From: Thermobifida cellulosilytica TB100 | Lineage (GTDB): Bacteria; Actinomycetota; Actinomycetes; Streptosporangiales; Streptosporangiaceae | Direction: 5' to 3' | Length of the DNA: 64,000 nucleotides | Assembly (NCBI RefSeq): GCF_001517975.1 | Contig: NZ_KQ950180.1 | Coordinates: forward strand, 1,118,167 to 1,182,166 | Part shown: one piece after another, positions 1 through 10,567 of the stretch | Position numbering within the stretch: the stretch's first letter is position 1 | How the letters are laid out: the number at the start of each line of letters is the position of its first letter | Notes under the pieces: generated by a model | The model's database searches: none | What the model was told of the DNA's origin: nothing | What the model saw: the letters and a program-made list of their open reading frames with translations, nothing else | Made by a program: the position numbers and the translations under genes

Positions 1-21
1 CGCGCGACAAGGACGGCGGGT

Positions 22-252
22 TCAGCGTTCGTGGCGGCGGCGGAGGGCGACCCGGTAGATGTTCAGGCAGGCCCCGAAGAACCCGGCGGCCATGACCACC
101 GTGAGGGGTGCGGAACGCGCCCACACCGCGGCCAGCACCGCCCCCACCAGCAGGACCGTCGCCCCGAACACGGCGAGGACCAGGCGGAAGGTGAGCGCGC
201 TGGCCGGGCGCTCGTGGCTGCCCAGCGGTCCCTTCAGGCGTCCGCGTCGCAT
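22..252 (-). CDS. small two-helix membrane protein, DUF6343-like
   Basis: Encodes 76 residues. The basic N-terminus (MRRGRLKGPLGSHERPAS) is followed by two hydrophobic stretches at about residues 22-44 and 48-66, and the protein ends in an Arg/His-rich tail. This resembles the DUF6343 proteins of streptomycetes, whose function is unknown; the family call is from memory of the pattern. I chose the ATG at 252 over a longer frame opening at 318 because a GGGGGAGG ribosome site sits directly upstream of 252. It probably sits in the inner membrane. No operon partner is visible. Confidence 0.6.
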   Translation of the reverse strand: MRRGRLKGPLGSHERPASALTFRLVLAVFGATVLLVGAVLAAVWARSAPLTVVMAAGFFGACLNIYRVALRRRHER

Positions 253-334
253 GCCTCCCCCTTCCGGGAACACGGCGCAGCCCTCGGAGGGGCTCCGGGG
301 GCGGACGGACGGCCGCAAGGCCGCCGCTCCTCGG

Positions 335-1474
335 TCATTCGGCGGTGACGAACCGCAGCACCGCGCCGACCCCCTCCCTCGCCTCGACGCCGGACAGCTC
401 CACGAAACCGGCGTCGGTCCGGGTGGCCGCGCGCAGCAGCAGCGTACTGGCGGGCGCCCGGAAGGCGGAGGCGGGGTCGGCGAGCCGGTCCCGCTCCGCC
501 GACACCTCCAGCGGGTCGGCGGGGGAGCCCCACAGCTGCGGCTCCCCGCGGCGGTCCGCGGTCAGCAGCAGGGTCTCGACCTGGGCGCGGCGCAGCGCCT
601 CGGCGGTGTCGGCCACGCCCTCGACCGCCCCCTCTCCGCGGGCCAGCGCCGTGGCGAAGACCGCCCGCTCCTCTCTCCTGACCTGGACGACCGCCTGTTC
701 CAGCGCCCGGTCCACGGACTCGCGCAGACTGGCGAGGGCCGCGGCGTCGGAGCGCCCTCCCCCGGGCTGCTCCACGAGGATGTCGAGGACCGTCTTGCTC
801 AGGTGGTCGCGGAGCTTGCCGACGGCGCGCTCGTCGCCGCCGACGAACACGACCTCGGCCCCCACCTCGGCGACCGCCTCCTCCACGTCCCGGGCGGCCT
901 CCTGGGCGTTGGCCTCCCACAGGTTCTCCGACCTGCGCTGGTACTGCTTGTGCGCCCAGCCGCCGACGCGCACCTTCTGGATGTGCAGGGTGCTGCCGCT
1001 GAAGCTGCGCCTGGTCTCGGGCTCGTGGCGGGCGACGGCGTAGGCGGAGACGTCGGCGCCCTCACGGTCCGCCGCGACGACCACGTAGGGCACCTGCCGG
1101 TTGCGGTCGACGACCAGTTCGAGGGGATCGGGCACCGGCAGGAGGACCGCCCGGTCCCGCAGCGGCGGCCGGGACAGGGTGAACGCGCCCAGCAGCCGCC
1201 CGCCCGCGGCGAAGAGCGCCTCCCCCTGCGGTCCGGGGATTCCCGGGGCCCCTCCGGCCACCTCGTCCAGGGCACGCAGGGTGTCCCCGTCGGCTCCCTG
1301 TTCGGCGAGGCTCTCCCGCAGCCCGCGCCAGCGCAGTTCGATCTCCTTGGCGGCGTTCTCCGTAGCCCGGGTGGTGTCCAGGTACACCGAGGCCACCGGC
1401 GCGGTCGTCCCGTACAGCGGTCGCAGAAAACCAAGATCCATGCGCCGCGGGCCCTGGACGTCGGGCCCGCTCAC
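335..1474 (-). CDS. baeRF family protein (Rv2629 / Vms1-like eRF1-fold protein)
   Basis: Encodes 379 residues from the GTG at 1474, or 368 from the ATG at 1441. The stretch MDLGFLRPLYGTTAPVASVYLD is typical of the actinobacterial proteins related to M. tuberculosis Rv2629, which belong to the bacterial archaeo-eukaryotic release factor-like (baeRF) superfamily, also annotated as Vms1/Ankzf1-type peptidyl-tRNA hydrolases. The fold is known from archaeal/eukaryotic release factor 1 and from ribosome rescue; the bacterial role is not settled. GGAGG precedes the GTG by only three bases, so the true start is uncertain. The gene stands alone, divergent from the small gene at 1683. Confidence 0.75.
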   Translation of the reverse strand: MSGPDVQGPRRMDLGFLRPLYGTTAPVASVYLDTTRATENAAKEIELRWRGLRESLAEQGADGDTLRALDEVAGGAPGIPGPQGEALFAAGGRLLGAFTLSRPPLRDRAVLLPVPDPLELVVDRNRQVPYVVVAADREGADVSAYAVARHEPETRRSFSGSTLHIQKVRVGGWAHKQYQRRSENLWEANAQEAARDVEEAVAEVGAEVVFVGGDERAVGKLRDHLSKTVLDILVEQPGGGRSDAAALASLRESVDRALEQAVVQVRREERAVFATALARGEGAVEGVADTAEALRRAQVETLLLTADRRGEPQLWGSPADPLEVSAERDRLADPASAFRAPASTLLLRAATRTDAGFVELSGVEAREGVGAVLRFVTAE

Positions 1475-1682
1475 CCCCTCCGAGCTCGGCGTTCGCCTTG
1501 TTCAGGGCCGCTGCCCGACCGCGGGGCACAGCATGCGCCGGGTAAGGAACCCCTGTCCCAAGGGTGAGGCCGACAGCGCTCCCGTTCCCGCCGCGGCCCG
1601 GGGTGACCTGCGCGTTTCCTGATCAGGAGGCCGGGTAGTGCGGTGAGTCCAGCCGGTTCGGGAGGCGGAAGGAGGCGCTCTC

Positions 1683-1868
1683 ATGGAGCGCGGCAGCAAC
1701 AAGCACGGCCCCCGCATCGACGAGGAGCTCAAACACGAGATCGACGGGGTGCTGAAGAGCGGCGGCCCCACGCGGGCCAGCGAGGACCGCGAACCCGAGC
1801 CCCTGGTGGACGACCGGGGCGTCCCGGCCACCGACCGGGAGGCCGTCCGGAACGAGGAGAGCGGGTAG
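1683..1868 (+). CDS. short protein matching the N-terminus of DUF2795 proteins
   Basis: Encodes 61 hydrophilic residues beginning MERGSNKHGPRIDEELKHE. This opening is the same as the N-terminus of longer streptomycete proteins that end in a DUF2795 domain (recognised from memory), but here the frame stops before any such domain. GGAGG lies about ten bases before the ATG. A perfect hairpin follows the stop directly, so the gene looks intentionally short rather than recently broken. Function unknown. Confidence 0.6.
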   Translation: MERGSNKHGPRIDEELKHEIDGVLKSGGPTRASEDREPEPLVDDRGVPATDREAVRNEESG

Positions 1869-1869
1869 C

Positions 1870-1893
1870 GCCGTCCGGGCGCGCCCGGACGGC
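1870..1893 (+). terminator. perfect GC hairpin after the gene at 1683
   Basis: GCCGTCCGGGC, two bases, then its exact complement GCCCGGACGGC. It begins two bases after the stop of the upstream gene. No T run follows, which is usual for terminators in this GC range. Confidence 0.6.
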
Positions 1894-1909
1894 CCGTCCG
1901 CCCACAGAC

Positions 1910-1946
1910 TCCGGCCCGGCCCCGACTCGGCGGGGGCCGGGCCGGA
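1910..1946 (-). terminator. hairpin downstream of purL
   Basis: TCCGGCCCGGCCCC pairs with GGGGCCGGGCCGGA across a nine-base loop. It lies just past the purL stop, between two convergent genes, and probably ends purL transcription. Confidence 0.55.
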
Positions 1947-1952
1947 CCGTGC

Positions 1953-4247
<2,295 letters not shown>

Positions 4248-4282
4248 ACGGGTGTTTTTCCGTTCGGGAAGCGGATCGGAGT

Positions 4283-4759
4283 TCAGGAGGCCGGGGAGGG
4301 CGGCACGAGATGCGCGAGCAGCAGTCCGGCGGTGGTGCCCTCGACGTAGGGGGCGAGGCTGCCCTGCACCATGACCGAGCCGTCGGTCAGCGCCGACTCG
4401 GCGTAGGGCACCTCGTCGAGGTCGCTCTCCCCCTCGGGAAGCATGCGCCCCCACCCCTGGTCGATCAGGTGCGTGTAGACGGCGTCGATCGCCCCCTCGG
4501 CGTCGAGCCCGTCAGCGGTGACCGCGACCGCCCGGTAGCACTCGTCCTGGGTGCACTGCTCGCCGAGGTCGGTGTAGGCCACCCCCTCGGGAGCCGCCCC
4601 CAGCGCCTCCAGGGGCGGTGCGGCCGCGGGCGCGGCGGGAGCGCTCTCGGAGGTCCACGGCCGGTACAGCAGGGTGACGGCCGTGGTGCCCAGCAGGGCG
4701 AGCACTCCCGCCACCGCCAGGCCGACCTGGACCCTCCGGGACCGCAGCAGCGCCATCAT
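4283..4759 (-). CDS. single-pass membrane protein between purQ and purL
   Basis: Encodes 158 residues. A short basic start ([11 protein letters not shown]) leads into one transmembrane helix at about residues 11-31, then a Pro/Ala-rich linker and an outward-facing domain with one cysteine pair ([11 protein letters not shown]). I do not recognise the family. The ATG at 4759 is preceded by GGGAG at a workable distance. It sits 37 bases after purQ and 35 bases before purL, so it is probably co-transcribed with purine genes, though nothing in it suggests a purine role. Confidence 0.6.
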   Translation of the reverse strand: MMALLRSRRVQVGLAVAGVLALLGTTAVTLLYRPWTSESAPAAPAAAPPLEALGAAPEGVAYTDLGEQCTQDECYRAVAVTADGLDAEGAIDAVYTHLIDQGWGRMLPEGESDLDEVPYAESALTDGSVMVQGSLAPYVEGTTAGLLLAHLVPPSPAS

Positions 4760-4796
4760 CGCGACATCATCTCCCGAGCCCTCCGGGCGGGCGTGG

Positions 4797-5504
4797 TCAG
4801 CCGGCGGCTGCGGGCACCGGCGCACCGCCTGCCAGGTGGGCCAGGATGGAGGTGAAGAAGCCGAGGCCGTCCGTCGACGGTCCGGTCAGCGCCTCCACGG
4901 CGTGCTCGGGGTGCGGCATGAGCCCCACCACGTTGCGGTGCTCGTTGGTGATCCCGGCGATGTCGTCGGTGGAGCCGTTGGGCGCGGAGTCGACGTAGCG
5001 CGCCACCACGCGGCCCTCGCGCTTCAGCTCCGCGAGGGTCTCCGGGTCGGCCACGTAGTTGCCCTCCCCGCTCTTCAGCGGGATGAGGAGCTCCTGGCCC
5101 GAGGAGTAGCCGTTGGTCCAGGCGGTGTCGGTGGCCTCCACGCGCAGCAGTTGGTCGCGGCAGACGAAGTGCTGCGAGGCGTTGCGGGTGAGCGCACCCG
5201 GCAGCAGGTGGCTCTCGCACAGGATCTGGAACCCGTTGCAGATGCCCAGGACCGGAAGGTTTCCGGACCGGGCGGCGGGCACGATCTCGGTCATGATCGG
5301 CGCGAACCGGGCGATGGCCCCACAGCGCAGGTAGTCGCCGTAGGAGAAGCCGCCGGGCAGCACGACCGCGTCGACGCCTTTGAGGTCGGCGTCGCCGTGC
5401 CACAGCGAGACGGGTTCGGCGCCGGCGATGCGCACCGCGCGCGCGGCGTCCCTGTCGTCAAGGGAACCGGGGAAGGTGACGACGCCCACACGAGGGGCAG
5501 CCAT
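4797..5504 (-). CDS. purQ: phosphoribosylformylglycinamidine synthase, glutaminase subunit PurQ
   Basis: Encodes 235 residues, a class I glutamine amidotransferase that delivers ammonia to PurL. The nucleophile is Cys89 in [11 protein letters not shown], and the catalytic His/Glu pair is seen in [11 protein letters not shown] near residue 205. [19 protein letters not shown] is a typical start, with GGAGAG upstream of the ATG at 5504. In many actinomycetes purS lies directly upstream of purQ. Here the next 195 bases hold no such gene and the following gene is divergent. Confidence 0.95.
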   Translation of the reverse strand: MAAPRVGVVTFPGSLDDRDAARAVRIAGAEPVSLWHGDADLKGVDAVVLPGGFSYGDYLRCGAIARFAPIMTEIVPAARSGNLPVLGICNGFQILCESHLLPGALTRNASQHFVCRDQLLRVEATDTAWTNGYSSGQELLIPLKSGEGNYVADPETLAELKREGRVVARYVDSAPNGSTDDIAGITNEHRNVVGLMPHPEHAVEALTGPSTDGLGFFTSILAHLAGGAPVPAAAG

Positions 5505-5699
5505 ATGGGCACTCTCCGAATGTGTCGATGGGAGCAAGGCCTGGGCCGAGTCTCGTCCCGAACAGCTCGACCTCCTACGAGACTACCCGCTGTGCGGGAC
5601 GGGGGTCGTGACCGCCACCGGGGCGGGCGCACCGCGCGGCCCCGGGCCGACCGGGGCCGTTAGGGTCGGGACGACTGCTCCACGGGAGGTCTGTTCCCC

Positions 5700-6662
5700 A
5701 TGTCACTCAGCCCGGAGACCCGCCGGTTGATCGACGAGCTCCTCGCCTCCTTCCCCCGGCCCGGCCGCGTGGGCGTGGACGCCGTGCTGCTGCGCTCCTG
5801 CCTCCGGGAACGCAGGGTGGTGGGGGCCGACGTCGCCCTGGTGCGCGACCTGACCGTGCCCTCCCCCGCGGGCGGCGTCCCGGTCCGGCTCTACCACCCG
5901 GCGCCGGACGGCCCCGCGGCGGGCTGCGCGGTGTTCCTCCACGGCGGCGGGTACGTCGTCGGCGACCTCGACACCCACGACCACGTGGCCCGGCTGATCG
6001 CGGCGGAGAGCGGGGCCGCCGTGGTCTCGGTGGACTACCGCCTGGCCCCGGAGCACCGGTTCCCGGCGGCCGTCGAGGACGCCTTCACGGCCACCCGCTG
6101 GGTCGCCGACCACGCCGCCGACCTGGGCGTGGACCCGGCACGGCTGGCGGTCGTGGGAGACAGCGCGGGCGGCGGGCTGGCCGCGGCGGTCGCGCTGCTG
6201 TCCCGCGAGGACGGCCCGGAACTGGCTCTACAGGTGCTGATCTACCCGGTGACGGACCTGACCGGCTATCCGGTGGCCGAGGACACCCCCTACCCGTCCC
6301 GGATCACCAACGGCGAGGGGTACTTCCTCACCTCCGCGGGCATGCACTGGTTCGCCCGGCAGTACCTGGCCGACCCCGCCGACGCCGAGGACTTCCGGGC
6401 CTCGCCCATCCGGGCGGCCGACCTGTCCGGCGCCCCGCCCGCCCTGGTGGTCACCGCCGACTTCGACCCGCTGCGGGACGAGGGCGAGGCGTACGCGCGG
6501 GCGCTGGCGGCCGCCGGGGTCCCGGCCACCACCGTGCGGGTCAACGGGGGCCTCCACGGCCTGTTCGGCCTGGGAGCGCTGCTCCCGGAGAGCCGCCGGG
6601 CCGAACTCCCGGTCGTCGGCGCGCTGCGCGGTACGATCGGCCCGCCGAGAACGGCCGGTTGA
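5700..6662 (+). CDS. alpha/beta hydrolase of the GDXG (hormone-sensitive lipase-like) family
   Basis: Encodes 320 residues, probably a cytoplasmic carboxylesterase acting on short acyl esters. The oxyanion motif HGGGY is at residues 81-85, the nucleophile Ser155 lies in GDSAGGG, the acid residue in DPLRDEG (near 253) and the catalytic His in NGGLHGLFG (near 284). All catalytic residues are present and the length is normal. GGAGGT precedes the ATG by ten bases. The gene is divergent from purQ, with the promoter region between 5505 and 5699. Confidence 0.85.
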   Translation: MSLSPETRRLIDELLASFPRPGRVGVDAVLLRSCLRERRVVGADVALVRDLTVPSPAGGVPVRLYHPAPDGPAAGCAVFLHGGGYVVGDLDTHDHVARLIAAESGAAVVSVDYRLAPEHRFPAAVEDAFTATRWVADHAADLGVDPARLAVVGDSAGGGLAAAVALLSREDGPELALQVLIYPVTDLTGYPVAEDTPYPSRITNGEGYFLTSAGMHWFARQYLADPADAEDFRASPIRAADLSGAPPALVVTADFDPLRDEGEAYARALAAAGVPATTVRVNGGLHGLFGLGALLPESRRAELPVVGALRGTIGPPRTAG

Positions 6663-6698
6663 CCCTCCTCTTACCCCTCCGACCAGTAGCGTGCCCCC

Positions 6699-7388
6699 AT
6701 GGCTGCCAACCATGACCCCCGAGTCTCCCGCCTGGCCCGGTCGCTGCGCGGCACCGGCCTCTTCTTCCGCCAGGCGGTGCAGACGTTCCGCGCCACGGGT
6801 GCCGTCATCCCCAGTGGGACGGCGCTGGCCACCGCACTGACCCGCTACGTCACCCACCGGGACGACCCGTCCGTCCCGATCAACATCCTGGAGGCCGGCC
6901 CCGGGACCGGTCCCGTCTCCCGGGCCATCGCCGCGCGCATGCGCGAGGGCGACACCTTCGACATGGTCGAGGCCAACCCGAAGTTCGTCGACCATCTCAC
7001 CGGGCTGGTCAAGAGCGATCCGGTGTTCCTGCCGGTCGCCGACCGGGTGACCGTCCACCACGCCCTGGTCACCGAGTTGGGCACGGACCGCCGGTTCGAC
7101 GTGATCGTCTCCGGGCTGCCGTTCGCCAACTTCACCGCCGAAGAGGTCCGCACGATCATGGAGTACTACTTCACCGTGCTGCGGCCGGGCGGCCACCTGT
7201 CCTTCTTCGGCTACCTGTACACCAAGCAGGTGAAAGCGATCATCGCCCCGCTCGACGACTACCTGCGCCAGGTCCGCTCCGGCTGGGAGGTCCAGGAGTG
7301 GGTGAACCGCTACGCGGTGGGCCGGGAGCAGGTCCTGCGCAACCTTCCCCCGGCCTGGATCCACCACCTGCGCAAGCCCCTCGGCTGA
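6699..7388 (+). CDS. SAM-dependent methyltransferase, PmtA/KsgA-like
   Basis: Encodes 229 residues of Rossmann-type methyltransferase. The SAM-binding motif is LEAGPGTGPVSRAIA at about residues 66-80, followed by DMVEANPKF for the ribose contact. The GLPFANF segment and overall layout resemble bacterial phosphatidylethanolamine N-methyltransferases and rRNA dimethyladenosine transferases; substrate unknown. No clear ribosome site precedes the ATG. TAGCGT six bases upstream of the ATG could be a -10 box of a leaderless message. Confidence 0.65.
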   Translation: MAANHDPRVSRLARSLRGTGLFFRQAVQTFRATGAVIPSGTALATALTRYVTHRDDPSVPINILEAGPGTGPVSRAIAARMREGDTFDMVEANPKFVDHLTGLVKSDPVFLPVADRVTVHHALVTELGTDRRFDVIVSGLPFANFTAEEVRTIMEYYFTVLRPGGHLSFFGYLYTKQVKAIIAPLDDYLRQVRSGWEVQEWVNRYAVGREQVLRNLPPAWIHHLRKPLG

Positions 7389-7396
7389 TCCGGAAA

Positions 7397-7427
7397 CGGC
7401 CCCGATTCCGTCGTCGCGTCGGGGCCG
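7397..7427 (+). terminator. hairpin after the methyltransferase gene
   Basis: CGGCCCCGA pairs with TCGGGGCCG over a 13-base loop, nine bases past the stop codon of the methyltransferase gene. Confidence 0.6.
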
Positions 7428-7512
7428 CTCCCGGCGTCGTTCCCGCGGAGCGCGGGGAGGAGGGACGGGAGACGGGCCGCGGGGGCCGAGCCTCCGGTGG
7501 CGCCGCTCCCGG

Positions 7513-7752
7513 TCAGCCGCCCAGCGCCGACAGCGCCGCGTCGAGGCCGCGCGCCAGCTCCGCGGGGTCCCGCCCCGCCGCCTGCTCCTCCAGTTCCCCG
7601 CGGCTCACCACCTGGAGCGCCCCCCGGTAGCCGGGCTCGCCGAGCCGTGCGCTCGGTACGACCTCGGCCGCGCCGGACCGGACCACGAGCACCGCCCCGG
7701 CGTCGGCCGAACGCAGCAGCTCCTCCACGTGCTCGGTACGGATGACCCCCAT
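7513..7752 (-). CDS. small acidic protein of unknown function
   Basis: Encodes 79 residues (MGVIRTEHVEELLRSADAGA at the start). It has a compact alpha/beta look, with a central LQVVSRGELEEQA segment and no membrane helix. A clear GAAGGAG ribosome site precedes the ATG at 7752, which picks this start out of a much longer shadow frame. I do not recognise the family. It lies 140 bases downstream of the methyltransferase gene on the same strand and may share its transcript. Confidence 0.6.
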   Translation of the reverse strand: MGVIRTEHVEELLRSADAGAVLVVRSGAAEVVPSARLGEPGYRGALQVVSRGELEEQAAGRDPAELARGLDAALSALGG

Positions 7753-7892
7753 GACCGCTCCTTCCCGGTCTGCTCCCGCGGCGCCCGGCGACGGCCGCCC
7801 CTTCGGGCGTCCGTCCGCGTCACCGGGCGCCGCTACCCGCCGCCCGGCCGGGAACACCTCCGCGGCGGAGGGCACGGCCCCGGGCCGCGCGA

Positions 7893-8723
7893 CTAGGGGC
7901 GGTCGGCGACGAAGATCGCGGTCCCCGGCAGGATGCGGCCCCGCAGCGGGCTCCACCCGCCCCAGGTCCGGGTGTTGTCCTCGGGCCACTCGGGCTCGAC
8001 GAGGTCGCGCAGGAGCAGCCCGGCCCCGGTGACGGCCCGCACCCAGTCGCCGATCGTGTGGTGGGCCTCCACGTACAGCGCCCGCCCTTGGCCGTCCTCC
8101 TCGACGTAGGCGCGGCGGTCGAAGTAGGAGTCGCGGGCCCGGAGCCCCTCCTCCCCCGGGTCGTCGGGGAAGCACCAGCGGATCGGGTGGCTGACCGAGA
8201 ACACCAGCCGTCCGCCCGGGCGCAGCACCCGGGCGGCCTCCGCCAGCGCGGCGCGGGCGTCCGGGATGAACGGGAAGGCGCCGTAGGCCGAGCAGACCAC
8301 GTCGAACGCGGCATCGGCGAACGGCAGCCGCTGGGCGTCGGCCTGCACGACGGGCAGCGCGCACCCGACCTCCTCGTCGATGCGGCGCGAGTGCTGGAGC
8401 TGGCGCGCGGACACGTCGATCCCGACCACCTCGGCCACCCCCTGGGTGCGCAGCCACCTGCCGCACTGGCCCGCGCCGCAGCCGATCTCCAGGACCCGCC
8501 GGCCCGCGAGCTGCGCCGGGGAGCCCAGCAGCCGCGCCTCCCGCTCGGTCAGCCCCTCGGGTCCCCACACGAACTCGGCGTCGCCGAGGAAGTCGCCGTG
8601 CTCGGCCTGGTACTCGTCGGCGGCGCGCTCCCACCACAGCCTGCTGGCCCGCGCGCTCTCCCCCGCGCCGGCCGGTCTGCGCGCGATCCGCTCGACGGTC
8701 GCGGTCCTCAGGTCGTCGATCAT
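7893..8723 (-). CDS. class I SAM-dependent methyltransferase
   Basis: Encodes 276 residues with a textbook methyltransferase core of the Methyltransf_11 type: motif I VLEIGCGAGQCGRWL near residue 77, motif II acid GIDVSARQL, and motif IV FDVVCSAYGAFPF. The C-terminal third (HPIRWCFPDDPG onward) matches an actinobacterial group of small-molecule methyltransferases of unknown substrate. The start MIDDLRTATVERIA at 8723 is chosen because upstream residues in the same frame are low-complexity. The acceptor cannot be inferred from context. Confidence 0.75.
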   Translation of the reverse strand: MIDDLRTATVERIARRPAGAGESARASRLWWERAADEYQAEHGDFLGDAEFVWGPEGLTEREARLLGSPAQLAGRRVLEIGCGAGQCGRWLRTQGVAEVVGIDVSARQLQHSRRIDEEVGCALPVVQADAQRLPFADAAFDVVCSAYGAFPFIPDARAALAEAARVLRPGGRLVFSVSHPIRWCFPDDPGEEGLRARDSYFDRRAYVEEDGQGRALYVEAHHTIGDWVRAVTGAGLLLRDLVEPEWPEDNTRTWGGWSPLRGRILPGTAIFVADRP

Positions 8724-8815
8724 GCCCCCATCCTCGCACCGGTCCTGAAGACGCGGACGGGACCGCACGGACCCGTGCGGTCCCGTCCGGGGCGCCGGGC
8801 GGCGCCTCTGCGGGG

Positions 8816-9385
8816 TCAGCGCAGCACCGGGAACCGGCGCACGATCTCCAGGCGGCTCCACCAGCGGCCGAGTCCGGCGGTGTCGCCCGCGTTGGTCAGC
8901 GTGAGGGCGATGACGGTGAGCGCCATGACGATGTGGTCGTCCATGAAGGGGTTGGTCTGCGGGGGCAGCGCCGCGGTCCACATCATCACGAGCAGGAGCG
9001 ATCCCGTGGCGGCGGCGACGCGCATTCCGATGCCGAGCAGCAGCGCGGATCCGATTCCCAGCAGGCCGACCATGAAGAGGACGTCGGCCCAGACGGCGCC
9101 CGCGAGGGACTGGTAGAAGCCCGCGAACGGGCCCGACACGGCGTTGGTCAGGTAGCCCGTGGTGGGGCTCCCGCCGTTGATCCAGGCTCCTTCGGCCGGG
9201 GTGGCGAAACCGAGGCCGAGCAGCTTGTCCAGGAAGGCCCAGAGGAAGATCCACCCGATCGACAGCCGGACCGCGGCGAGGACGCCCCGTGCGGCGGGCG
9301 AGTCGACGACGGCCCGCGGACCGGTCGGCGAGCGGTCGCCAGCAGGGGAGGGAACGGTCCGGACCTCGGTGGTTTTCTCCGACAT
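8816..9385 (-). CDS. DoxX-like membrane protein
   Basis: Encodes 189 residues with about four membrane helices. The first holds RLSIGWIFLWAFLDKLLGLGF, the core signature of DoxX-family proteins, which include the small subunit of archaeal thiosulfate:quinone oxidoreductase. A Pro-rich loop (LPPQTNPFMDDH) follows helix three. I start at MSEKTTEV (9385); an ATG three codons earlier is possible. It may act in membrane redox or detoxification chemistry, which is inference from family membership. It lies 92 bases upstream of the methyltransferase gene, same strand. Confidence 0.75.
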   Translation of the reverse strand: MSEKTTEVRTVPSPAGDRSPTGPRAVVDSPAARGVLAAVRLSIGWIFLWAFLDKLLGLGFATPAEGAWINGGSPTTGYLTNAVSGPFAGFYQSLAGAVWADVLFMVGLLGIGSALLLGIGMRVAAATGSLLLVMMWTAALPPQTNPFMDDHIVMALTVIALTLTNAGDTAGLGRWWSRLEIVRRFPVLR

Positions 9386-9544
9386 CGCACACACTCTTTC
9401 GTGGGGGGTCGGTGCTGTTGCCTCCAGTCAACGCCGGTTGCTCGGGTGCCTCCAGGGACTCCGGTACGGACGGCGGCGCAGAAGGTCACCGGAACCGACG
9501 GCCCCCGGTCACCGGGAAGAACTCTCGCTCCCCCACCGAACAGG

Positions 9545-9577
9545 CCATTTCCCAAAACACCGAAATGGTGGTTTTTA
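9545..9577. terminator. AT-rich hairpin between surf1 and doxX-like genes
   Basis: On the minus strand, CACC-ATTTC-GGTG followed by TTTT makes a small factor-independent-type terminator for the SURF1 gene. On the plus strand, CCATTT pairs with AAATGG and is followed by GGTTTTT. The rest of the 319-base interval 9386-9704 shows no gene that I can support. Confidence 0.4.
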
Positions 9578-9704
9578 CCCGTGTGCGACGGAAGTCCCGA
9601 TCCAGGTGCTCCTTCCTGGCCTTCAGGCCAATGTCCGGTTCTGGCCGGAGGTCCTCCGGGCAGGCCGGGAGGAGCGGACGCACGGGCCGGGGCGCAGCGC
9701 CCGG

Positions 9705-10508
9705 TCAGGACCGGGAGGAGGCGCCGGACGCGGTGTCCACCGTCTCCGCGGGAGGCTCCGGCTCCGCGGCCCCCGCCTCCTTGACCTCGCGGCGGACCAG
9801 GAAGACCCACCCGCCGACCGCGATGACGGTGAAGCACCACCACTGGACCGCGTAGGAGAAGTTCATCCCCGTGTTGACCTCGGGCACCCCGACCGGTTCG
9901 GGCGCGGCGGCCGGTTCCGGGTCCTCCTCGACCAGCTCTAGGTACCCCCCGTACAGGTCGTAGGGCAGGTCCTCGGCGATGTCGGCCACGTCGATGATCA
10001 TGACCTGCCCCTCGGGCAGCCCGTCCCGGAGGCGGATCCCGGTGCTCTCGGGGGTCTCCGAGGGCTGCACCCGTCCGACCACCGTGACCTGGCCCCCGGC
10101 GGGCGGCGGCACCTCCGGCTGTTCGGTCGCGGTGGGCGGCTGGGCCACCCAGCCCCGGTTGACCAGCACCGCGGTGCCGTCCTCGGTCACCAGCGGGGTG
10201 AGGACGTGCATGCCGATCCCCCCGGAACCGCTCCGGTTGCGCACCAGGAGCTCCCGGTCCGGGTCGTAGGTCCCCGTGACGGTGACCCGCCGCCAGCGGT
10301 CCTCCCCCGCGACCTCCCCGCCGACCGTGACCAGTTCGTCGAGCGGGACCGGGTCGGCCGCGAGGTTGGCCTCCTGCTGGCGGACCACCGCGGCTTTCTC
10401 CTCGGCGCGTCCGTACTGCCAGAAGCCCAGGGCGATGAACGAGGGCACCACCACGAGCAGCAGCGCGTGGAAGGCCAACATCCGAGGTGAGGTCAGGACA
10501 CGAAGCAC
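9705..10508 (-). CDS. SURF1 family cytochrome oxidase assembly protein
   Basis: Encodes 267 residues from the GTG at 10508. SURF1 proteins have two membrane helices flanking a periplasmic domain, and both are visible: MLAFHALLLVVVPSFIALGFWQYGR near the N-terminus and WWCFTVIAVGGWVFLVRR near residue 225. The middle holds LVNRGWVAQP, the family's diagnostic NRGW segment. SURF1 helps insert haem a into subunit I of aa3-type oxidases. The C-terminal tail is Pro/Glu-rich. The start is uncertain because GGAGG is about 16 bases before the GTG. Confidence 0.85.
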   Translation of the reverse strand: MLRVLTSPRMLAFHALLLVVVPSFIALGFWQYGRAEEKAAVVRQQEANLAADPVPLDELVTVGGEVAGEDRWRRVTVTGTYDPDRELLVRNRSGSGGIGMHVLTPLVTEDGTAVLVNRGWVAQPPTATEQPEVPPPAGGQVTVVGRVQPSETPESTGIRLRDGLPEGQVMIIDVADIAEDLPYDLYGGYLELVEEDPEPAAAPEPVGVPEVNTGMNFSYAVQWWCFTVIAVGGWVFLVRREVKEAGAAEPEPPAETVDTASGASSRS

Positions 10509-10567
10509 ACCATCGAGGCTAGGGGACCTCCGCCCGCACCGCGCACCGGCCCGCCCCAGCGCCCGGG

